From: Candidatus Phosphitivorax anaerolimi
GTDB lineage: Bacteria; Desulfobacterota; Desulfomonilia; UBA1062
Length of the DNA: 64,000 nt
NCBI GenBank assembly: GCA_001896555.1
Contig: MPOS01000014.1
Location: 62,001-126,000 of the forward strand
Direction of reading: 5' to 3'
Part shown: one piece after another, positions 26,780 through 33,304 of the stretch
How positions within the stretch are numbered: position 1 is the first letter of the stretch
Layout: every line of letters starts with the position of its first letter
The notes under the pieces: model-generated
What the model saw: only the letters and a program-made list of their open reading frames with translations
What the model was told of the DNA's origin: nothing
Database searches by the model: none
Translations under genes and position numbers: made by a program

Positions 26780-27943
26780 GTGAATCTCGAAGTAAAGACC
26801 AGAAACGAGATCGGAGCAGAGGCCTGGAACGGTTTTGTCCTGGCGAGTGACGAGGCCTGGCTGTGGCACTGTTTCGACATGGCGGAGCTGCGGGCCGCCT
26901 GGCCGGATATGCATGATGTGAGCTTCGGGATCATAGACCGTGACCATGGAGGAAGTCTGGTGGCGGTTGTGCCCTGTTTCGTCCATACGCGTCACTCCAT
27001 GAGCTCGATAGGCGGGCCTGCACTGGAGAACCGGCTCGGCAGAAAACACCGGGGCAGCGTGTATGAATGTATACGTGAGCACCTTCAGGCTCTGGCCGGA
27101 GAAAAGAGAATCAGCACCGTCATGCTCTCGCTTTCACCCCTTGCCCCGGCGCACACCGGCGGCAACTGCCCGCTGGTGAACCCCCTGCTGTCTCTGGGAT
27201 GCGAAAACGCCCTCACCCAGACATTGATTGTAGATGTCCGTAAAGGCCGGGACGCTGTGTGGCAAAACATGGAAGGCCGCGCACGGACCGCGGTGCGCAA
27301 GGCCGAGAAACTGGGGGTGAGGGTCCGGGAGGCGGGCATGGATGAAGCGGACACCTATTACAGGCTCCACTGTGAAACCTATGATCGTACAGGTGTGCCT
27401 GCTCATCCCGAGGCTTTTTTCAGGAAAATGTGGGAGAAGTTCCTCTCCGACGGGCGCTGCCGCGTCTGGTTTGCCGAGTATGGGGGACGTGTGGTGGCTG
27501 CGGAGAATTTCGGGATCTTCAAAGACAGGGCCGTCTATTGGACAGGGGCTGCAAGCAGGCAGGGCCTGGAAGTGTGCGCGAACTCCCTCATCCAGTGGCA
27601 GGCGATAGAGTGGATGGCGGAAAGCGGCATCCAGTGGTATGAGACCGGCGAGGCATTTCCCGGTATCCGGGAAGGAAAGCTCAAGGGCCTGAGCGATTTC
27701 AAACAGAGCTTCGGGGGGACGCTCTTTCCATTTTACAAGGGGATCATGAGAATACCGCGGGAAGAAACACGGGCGGAGCTTCTGAAGAGATCGCTTGCTG
27801 CATGGATCAGGGCCACACGGGATCTTCTCGTATGCGGGATCGGCCTGGGAGGGGACCCGGGGCGAAAGAGCGGCAGGCGGGAAGGAAATGCCGGGACATC
27901 TGCTCCACCCATGAAGGTTCGGGCAAGCGGAGAAAAGCGGTGA
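26780..27943 (+). CDS. FemAB-like GNAT acyltransferase
   Basis: A 387-residue protein of the FemAB/BioF2-like acetyltransferase group, which is made of two GNAT folds. The second half shows the family pattern ARTAVRKAEKLGVRVREA, then YYRLHCETYDRTG, VVAAENFGIFKDRAVYWTGAAS and YETGEAFPGIREGKLKGLSDFKQSFG, close to the LGxxxFKxxFG ending typical of these enzymes. Such proteins add aminoacyl groups to peptidoglycan or modify exopolysaccharides; XrtA loci often contain a related member. The start is GTG. The last 40 residues are low-complexity and basic. Its stop codon overlaps the start of a DinB gene by four bases, so the two are translated together. Confidence 0.82.
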   Translation: MNLEVKTRNEIGAEAWNGFVLASDEAWLWHCFDMAELRAAWPDMHDVSFGIIDRDHGGSLVAVVPCFVHTRHSMSSIGGPALENRLGRKHRGSVYECIREHLQALAGEKRISTVMLSLSPLAPAHTGGNCPLVNPLLSLGCENALTQTLIVDVRKGRDAVWQNMEGRARTAVRKAEKLGVRVREAGMDEADTYYRLHCETYDRTGVPAHPEAFFRKMWEKFLSDGRCRVWFAEYGGRVVAAENFGIFKDRAVYWTGAASRQGLEVCANSLIQWQAIEWMAESGIQWYETGEAFPGIREGKLKGLSDFKQSFGGTLFPFYKGIMRIPREETRAELLKRSLAAWIRATRDLLVCGIGLGGDPGRKSGRREGNAGTSAPPMKVRASGEKR

Positions 27944-28434
27944 CCACGCTCATCGACAGGGTAACCCGCGAGCAGCTCATTGCCCTCCTGGAGGGAGGCA
28001 ACGCCCATATGAGCTTTGACAAGGCTGTTGAAGGTTTTCCTCTGGACAGGATCAACACCCCGGTGCCCCAGGGCAGCTATCTCATCTGGCACCTGCTTTT
28101 CCACATGCAGGTGGTCCAGTGGGACATCCTTGAGTTTGTCAGGAACCCCGGCCACATATCTCCGGATTTTCCCGGCGGCTACTGGCCCCATCCCGGCGAG
28201 CAGGCAAGTCCGGCCGTATGGGTCGATATCGCAAACAAATTCAGGGCCGATCTCGAAGCGCTCAAACATCTGGTCCGCGACCCCAGGACCGATTTCTTCA
28301 GCCCCATCCCCCATGCAAAGGAGTACACCGTCCTGAGGGAGATACTCCTGGCAGCGGATCACAATGCCTTCCACGTGGGAGAGCTCGTCTGCCTCAGGCG
28401 CGTCCTGAATCTGAACCCGGTGAAGGAGTATTGA
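27940..28434 (+). CDS. DinB-family protein
   Basis: A 164-residue four-helix-bundle protein. The three metal-ligand histidines of DinB/YfiT proteins can be placed at LIWHLLFH (residues 46-55 region) and AADHNAFHVGELVCLRRVL near the C terminus. Characterised relatives are metal-dependent thiol transferases, for example bacillithiol-S-transferases. GTG start, with GGAG upstream and overlapping the preceding stop (GTGA). The coupling with a FemAB-like transferase is unusual. The tail NLNPVKEY is typical of the C-terminal end of the family. Confidence 0.85.
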   Translation: MTTLIDRVTREQLIALLEGGNAHMSFDKAVEGFPLDRINTPVPQGSYLIWHLLFHMQVVQWDILEFVRNPGHISPDFPGGYWPHPGEQASPAVWVDIANKFRADLEALKHLVRDPRTDFFSPIPHAKEYTVLREILLAADHNAFHVGELVCLRRVLNLNPVKEY

Positions 28435-28616
28435 GAGAGGTGAGGGACGAAAAGACCTGCCGGTGCGCGGACAAAGAGTCAGGATACCTGCGGAGACGAG
28501 CTAAGTTTCATGGGATCTCCCTTCTCAAGACCGCTTCTTATGGGTGGAAGAAGGGCCGCCATGATAAGGTCCATCCCCTTGACTGCCCTGGCTGATGCCG
28601 GTCTTCGGAGTGTGCC

Positions 28617-29624
28617 TCACTCCTTCCCGCCGCACAGCGCGTTCAGGGCGGCCAGATCTTCCGGGGCGGGGTGGAGGCTCTCGGATTGGTTGATCCGGTA
28701 CATGAGGGCGTCCGGATTGTCGACATGGCCCAGGCCCAGGGCATGGCCGAGCTCATGGGCAAGGAGCCGCACCAGATGTTCGCGGCCGCTGAAGTAGAAG
28801 ATGGTGATGCTCTGTCGCCCTCCCTCCTTTTGGTAGCATCCTTCCTGGAACTCATCTTGAAGAGGCTTTCCGGCCGTCTGATAGTTCACCACCTCGAGGT
28901 TCAGACTCTGCGCGATCTGGTTGATGAGTGTGACCAGATCGTTCAATGCCTGGGCCTCCCCGTCGAGCTCGTCTTTGCGTAACTGCAGGGATTCGCGTTC
29001 TTTGTCGAGCTCTTCCCTGCACTCGGTCAGATCCCGGTAGAGGTCTTCCGTTATCCTTCCGCTCCGTGAGGCGTCTTCGTACCGGGCATTGAAGGCCCGG
29101 ATCCGTTCATTGTAGGCGTCGATATCCTGCGAGAGGGAGTCACGGCGCTGCCGGTGCTCGGCTTCCCTGGTGGAGAACCAGAGCTTCAGGGATTCATAGT
29201 AGCTTCGGGTGTTCTCGATCTTCCCGGTTATCCCTTTGAGCTTGTCTGCTGTGGCCTGGCGGTAGTCATAGACAAGGTTGATTTCCACTGCACCGCCGCT
29301 CTCCTCACGGAACAGGTCTCTGCCCGAGGCCTCTTCCCACACGGTTGCGGCCCGTTCGGCCGCCTCGGCCACCTCCGCGGTGCCTAGGCTGAACCGCGGG
29401 TCCACCGAGCCGATGCGGTAGGTGACGGGCTCTAAACAAGGGCCATTAGAGGGCAGGTAGATTCCTCCCAGGATCACGACGGCCAAAAAGGCCCCAAGGG
29501 CCCAGAAGGCCGGCCGCGATGATCCCTCGTGCGCGTGCTGTCTTACTGCGGTGTCCATACGGGAGGATTTCGGAATCATCGCTTCCGGTCTTGAGCATGG
29601 GGCGTGCGTGAACGCCCGGTTCAT
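28617..29624 (-). CDS. Membrane-anchored metzincin with inserted coiled coil
   Basis: A 335-residue predicted metalloprotease. A transmembrane segment lies at about residues 38-57. A matrixin-like N-terminal half (VTYRIGSVDPRF to EINLVYDY, about 66-122) is followed by about 120 residues of charged heptad-like coiled coil (about 125-245). The catalytic helix then reads HELGHALGLGH at 290-300, with zinc ligands His290, His294 and His300, and Met308 in ALMYR is the likely Met-turn. The coiled coil therefore sits inside the catalytic domain. ATG at 29624 is used because it overlaps a possible upstream frame; ATG at 29579 and 29558 are alternatives. The neighbouring genes give no clear substrate. 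Confidence 0.82.
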   Translation of the reverse strand: MNRAFTHAPCSRPEAMIPKSSRMDTAVRQHAHEGSSRPAFWALGAFLAVVILGGIYLPSNGPCLEPVTYRIGSVDPRFSLGTAEVAEAAERAATVWEEASGRDLFREESGGAVEINLVYDYRQATADKLKGITGKIENTRSYYESLKLWFSTREAEHRQRRDSLSQDIDAYNERIRAFNARYEDASRSGRITEDLYRDLTECREELDKERESLQLRKDELDGEAQALNDLVTLINQIAQSLNLEVVNYQTAGKPLQDEFQEGCYQKEGGRQSITIFYFSGREHLVRLLAHELGHALGLGHVDNPDALMYRINQSESLHPAPEDLAALNALCGGKE

Positions 29625-29890
29625 GCCCGGCCGCCTTTTCCGGCAGCGGACGCCGGGGGTTCGGGGGCCTCCCCTGCGCAGGGGAGGCCGGTTGAATCGC
29701 GTGCCTGCGGATGCCGGGCGGCGTGAGCCAGGCTGCTGTTCTTTCCTTTCCTCACGGGCCGTCCGGTTCTTTTTTCCGGCGTTTGAGCTCGGTCTTTTTC
29801 GTCCTTTTTCACCTGCTTGAGGTGCTCCTTTCCCCGCTTTATTCGCAATTTTTCCTGTTCAAGGCTGTCTGCCGCCGGGAGACGATTCAT
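29621..29890 (-). CDS. Possible small Lys/Arg-rich protein
   Basis: An 89-codon frame whose TGA overlaps the ATG of the metzincin (ATGA). The product is strongly basic: EKLRIKRGKEHLKQVKKDEK, then KRTGRPVRKGK. There is no ribosome site before its ATG and no known relative, and a 24-base palindrome lies within it. The overlap is the main argument that it is real, and the composition could also arise by chance in GC-rich DNA. Confidence 0.28.
   Translation of the reverse strand: MNRLPAADSLEQEKLRIKRGKEHLKQVKKDEKDRAQTPEKRTGRPVRKGKNSSLAHAARHPQARDSTGLPCAGEAPEPPASAAGKGGRA
29666..29689. repeat. Perfect 24-base palindrome
   Basis: GGCCTCCCCTGC joined to GCAGGGGAGGCC, perfectly self-complementary without a spacer. 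As RNA it would form a very stable hairpin. No T-run follows on either strand, so it is not a standard terminator. Confidence 0.7.
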
Positions 29891-30250
29891 GGGGCCAAAC
29901 CATCATCGGCCCTGAGTCACAAATCCGTTTCCATCCATACCTCCCCTTGTACACTATTCAGCTGGTCCCATCCATGGTATCCCCCAGTGTGTTGAGAATC
30001 CCCCTTGCCGGATTATACTGAATTTCAGGCTGGTTTTCTCCATTTCATCCGTGAGGATATCGACTTAAGCACCACGACCTCCCCCGGCCCTGTGCAGGGT
30101 ATGGTCACCTCCTGTTTTTTCCCTCTTCAAGGAGGCAGGGGAAGAAGGGGATCGTCCGCTCGAAAAACCTGGGAGTGAAACTCCAGCGGGGCAGATTTTT
30201 CGCCAGTGTCGGATAAACCGGCAATAATGGAAGTGTACGAGGAGGTTGCT
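29891..30250. other. Leader region of the DUF4397 lipoprotein pair
   Basis: No gene is supported. A promoter lies at 29992-30019, so the first lipoprotein would have a leader of about 225 bases. Several short inverted stretches occur, but none matches a riboswitch class that I recognise. Confidence 0.4.
29992..30019 (+). promoter_or_regulatory. Promoter of the DUF4397 lipoprotein genes
   Basis: TTGAGA (29992-29997), 16-base spacer, TATACT (30014-30019); both boxes match five of six consensus bases. Confidence 0.65.
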
Positions 30251-30985
30251 ATGAGAAGGGTGCTGTATGTATCCATGTGCATTGTCTTTCTGGCATGCGG
30301 GCTTCCGGGATGCGACGATGACGATGAAATCACCCTGGTGAACAACTACTTTACGGGCCTGCGGGTGATTCATGCCGGTTTCGATACGCCGCCTGTGGCG
30401 GTTTTTCTCAATGATGCCCGGGCCATCGAGTCGCTGGAGTATGGTGAGAGCTCGGGATACGCCTCCATACTCTCTGATGTATACGACATCGAAATAACCC
30501 CGGCCGAAGACGAGACCGCGCTGCTGATCTCGGTTGAAAACCTCGTTCTCATGCCGCTGGACATCATCACCATCTTTGTCGTGGGCGAGCAGGCAGACAT
30601 TCAGCCGCTCATAGCGGAAGATTCCCGGCACCTGCTCGACGACCGGGCCCGGGTCAGGTTCGTGCACGCAGTCCCGGATGCCCCTGCAATCGACCTCAAG
30701 GTCGATGCCGGTGACGGCACCCAAGTGTTCAGCAGAGTCACCTTTCCGGAAGCCACCGGCTATGTCGATCTGGCGCCGGACAGCTATGTGTTCGTGGTCA
30801 CCGCTGCAGACGACACGGTCCCTCTGGCGGCCTTCGAGGCGATCGTTCTCGAGAGCGAGAGGGTCTACACCATAATCGCGGTGGGTACGCTGGACGGGGG
30901 CGATGCACACGATTTCACGGTGCGGGTTTTCACCGACAATGAGGAGGGCATCCAATCTGTGGATCTGGTGCCTGTGGACTTGTAA
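30251..30985 (+). CDS. DUF4397-domain lipoprotein (first of a tandem pair)
   Basis: A 244-residue lipoprotein: signal peptide MRRVLYVSMCIVFLACGLPGC with cysteine 21 acylated, then DDDDE. The mature part is beta-rich and holds two repeats of the DUF4397 pattern (LRVIHAGFDTPPVAVFLND and VRFVHAVPDAPAIDLKVD), with AVPDAPAIDL characteristic of the family. Aspartate directly after the cysteine is the inner-membrane-retention signal in enterobacteria, so release to the outer membrane may be avoided here. GAGGAGG precedes the ATG. It is closely similar to the next gene, and both share the same leader just before the start. Confidence 0.88.
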   Translation: MRRVLYVSMCIVFLACGLPGCDDDDEITLVNNYFTGLRVIHAGFDTPPVAVFLNDARAIESLEYGESSGYASILSDVYDIEITPAEDETALLISVENLVLMPLDIITIFVVGEQADIQPLIAEDSRHLLDDRARVRFVHAVPDAPAIDLKVDAGDGTQVFSRVTFPEATGYVDLAPDSYVFVVTAADDTVPLAAFEAIVLESERVYTIIAVGTLDGGDAHDFTVRVFTDNEEGIQSVDLVPVDL

Positions 30986-31144
30986 CGGACGGCAATCACT
31001 GACCCTTTCTTTCGGCTGTACTGCCCGCCGGCAGGAGACACTTGCCGTGAACTCCGCTGCGGGCTGAAACACGGCTGTTCCAGCCGGCATGCACGTACAC
31101 GACCGCGGCGGGGGTGAGAAGGATTGGAAGATGAGGAGGTTGTT

Positions 31145-31921
31145 ATGAAAAAGACAATAATCATGCTTGCTTGTGCAGGGATTCTGGTGGCAGGGGCCCT
31201 GGGATGCGATGACGACGACGATGATGATATCGTGGGCGAAGAGGTCCTGGAATCCGAATTGAGGGTGATCCACACCGGTGTCGGCGTCCCGCAGGTCGAT
31301 GTCTATCTGGACGACACCCTGCTCATCGAGGCCCTGGACCATGGGGAGAGCTCGGGATACGAGATCGTGCCTTCGGGTGCGCACACCATCGAGGTGACCC
31401 CAGCCGGAAGCACCGATACGATGATCACCCTCGATGAACACGGTCTTGAACCTCAGGCAGGGACGACCCTCTTCATCATGGGATCTCCGGCTGATTTCCG
31501 GCCGGTTGTGACGATCGACTCACAGGACCCGGCAGCAGACAAGGCATTCGTCCGTTTCGTGCACGCGGCCCCCGATGTACCTGCAGTGGATGTCAGGACA
31601 GGCTCGGAAGGGGGCGCCCCGGTGTTTGAAGGCGTCTCGTTCGGAGTGGTCACGGAATATACCGAGCTGAGGCCGGGGGGCTATATCTTTGTGATCACCG
31701 ATTCGGAAAACGCAGCCCCGGTGGCGGCCTTTGAAGAGGCAGAGATTGAGGCGGGAAACGTGTATTCCTTCACGGCCCTGGGAACGCTGACCCCTGGGGA
31801 CGAGCATGATTTCATGGCCCGGGTCTATGTGGACAATGATGGGGGTGATGCCTTCGCAGAACTCGTTCCGGAGATGCTGCAGCAGCCTCAGGCCGGTGAC
31901 TCCGCAGGGACGGGGGAGTAA
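31145..31921 (+). CDS. DUF4397-domain lipoprotein (second of a tandem pair)
   Basis: A 258-residue paralogue of the previous protein. Signal peptide ending AGALGC, then DDDDDDDIVGEE; two DUF4397 repeats, LRVIHTGVGVPQVDVYLDD and VRFVHAAPDVPAVDVRTG. Residue patterns such as HGESSGYEIVPSGAHTIEVTPA align with YGESSGYASILSDVYDIEITPA of the first copy, so the pair arose by tandem duplication followed by strong divergence. The region around the ATG (GAGGAGGTTGTTATGA) is nearly the same as in the first copy. Function unknown; DUF4397 proteins are thought to be extracytoplasmic, possibly anti-sigma-factor-like or adhesive. Confidence 0.88.
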   Translation: MKKTIIMLACAGILVAGALGCDDDDDDDIVGEEVLESELRVIHTGVGVPQVDVYLDDTLLIEALDHGESSGYEIVPSGAHTIEVTPAGSTDTMITLDEHGLEPQAGTTLFIMGSPADFRPVVTIDSQDPAADKAFVRFVHAAPDVPAVDVRTGSEGGAPVFEGVSFGVVTEYTELRPGGYIFVITDSENAAPVAAFEEAEIEAGNVYSFTALGTLTPGDEHDFMARVYVDNDGGDAFAELVPEMLQQPQAGDSAGTGE

Positions 31922-32000
31922 GCTCTTCTTGCCTTGCCTGGAAAGAATGATGTATGTGCTTGTTCTGATCTGGGTAATGCGTGAGGAACAAGGACGTAAC

Positions 32001-32774
32001 ATGAGCTTTCATATCCCCGTAAAAGGCAATCTCAAGCTTCAGAAGGTGCTCGAGAACATTGGGAACGACGCTGAGCTGATCCAGCTCTTCAAGTGCGCCA
32101 ACATGAACGCCGTGGACCGCAGCGGCATCAATGACCACGGCGAGGTCCACATCCGGATCGCCTCGAATGCGGGCTTGAGGATACTGCGCCTCCTGGTCAG
32201 GGGGGGCGTGGTTCCATCCGTGGTGAAGGACTACGGCATGGAGGTCCACGACGCCGAGGTGGTCGTGGTCCTAGCGGCCTGTCTTCACGACATCGGCATC
32301 GCGATTCACCGGCACGATCACGAACGGCACAGCCTCGTCCTCGCCTACCCGAAGTCCCGGCAGCTCCTTGAGGGGGTGTATGAAGAGCCTGCGCTGACCA
32401 TCATGACGTCCGAGGTCATGCATGCCATCGTTGCGCACAACGCAAAGGAAACCTGTCTGACCGTCGAGGCGGGGGTCTTGAAGGTGGCCGATGCACTGGA
32501 CATGTCGCAGGGCAGGTCGCGCATCCCGTTCGAGGCGGGGAAGGTGAACATCCATTCGATTTCGGCTCGGGCCGTGGAAAACGTCGATATCGAGCCCGGG
32601 GAGGAACGGCCGGTCAGGATCGTAATCACCCTGGCCAATTCCGCGGGGATCTACCAGGTGGACGAGCTTCTGCGCCACAAGCTCCAGAACTCTTCCATTG
32701 CCGAGCATGTGGAGGTCATCGCCCGGATCGAGGGGGAGATGGAGCGCCGGATCGTGGAAACCTACCGGCTCTAG
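32001..32774 (+). CDS. HD-domain protein, probable metal-dependent phosphohydrolase
   Basis: A 257-residue protein. The HD pair is in LAACLHDIGIAIHRHDHERHS (about residues 92-112) and further metal ligands are likely in HAIVAHN and KVADALDMS, giving the H...HD...D set. The middle and C-terminal parts (INIHSISARAV-type and VRIVITLANSAGIYQVDELL) form an additional domain known mostly from archaeal and deep-branching bacterial HD proteins. The substrate is probably a nucleotide. AAGGA precedes the ATG at 32001. It lies 79 bases after the second lipoprotein. Confidence 0.8.
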   Translation: MSFHIPVKGNLKLQKVLENIGNDAELIQLFKCANMNAVDRSGINDHGEVHIRIASNAGLRILRLLVRGGVVPSVVKDYGMEVHDAEVVVVLAACLHDIGIAIHRHDHERHSLVLAYPKSRQLLEGVYEEPALTIMTSEVMHAIVAHNAKETCLTVEAGVLKVADALDMSQGRSRIPFEAGKVNIHSISARAVENVDIEPGEERPVRIVITLANSAGIYQVDELLRHKLQNSSIAEHVEVIARIEGEMERRIVETYRL

Positions 32775-32949
32775 CCGGAAAACATGACGGTCCGATAGCG
32801 CTCCGGACGGCGTCCCTCCGGCAGCCGGGCATGGGGACCGCGGAACGGAAAAGGGCTGTCCCGGCCATCGGATGCCATTGGCCTGATATGACAAAGAGAG
32901 CCGATGCCGGGCCGTAAGCAGGATGCACTTTTTAAGGAGTGGATGTCTG

Positions 32950-33249
32950 GTGAAATCTCTTACAGGGGCACAGCGGAAGTATTTGCGGGGCAGGGCGCAC
33001 GGCCTGAACCCCGTGGTTCAGGTGGGCAAGCAGGGGATCACCCCTGAGCTGATAAAGGCCGTGAACGAGGCCTTGGACTCCCACGAGCTCATCAAGGTCA
33101 AGTTCGTCGACTTCAAGGAGGAGCGCAGGGAGCTCTCACGCGAGATCGCCGAACGCACGTCCAGCGAGGCGGTGGGCCTTATCGGCAATGTCGCGATCCT
33201 CTACCGGCAGCAACCGGACGAGCAGAAGCGGAAGATACGCCTTTCGTAA
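32950..33249 (+). CDS. yhbY: YhbY, CRM-domain RNA-binding protein
   Basis: A 99-residue protein made of one CRS1-YhbY domain: LTGAQRKYLRGRAHGLNPVVQVGKQGIT at the start, the conserved GxxG-type loop LIGNVAILYRQ near the end. YhbY binds pre-50S particles and 23S rRNA and helps ribosome assembly. GTG start; AAGGAG lies ten bases upstream, slightly far, and an in-frame ATG at 32923 has only a weak site. Confidence 0.93.
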   Translation: MKSLTGAQRKYLRGRAHGLNPVVQVGKQGITPELIKAVNEALDSHELIKVKFVDFKEERRELSREIAERTSSEAVGLIGNVAILYRQQPDEQKRKIRLS

Positions 33250-33304
33250 GCAGCCTTTTCGCCCTGTCACCCGGTTTGCGCGCACATTCGGCCCTGCGGT
33301 CCCG

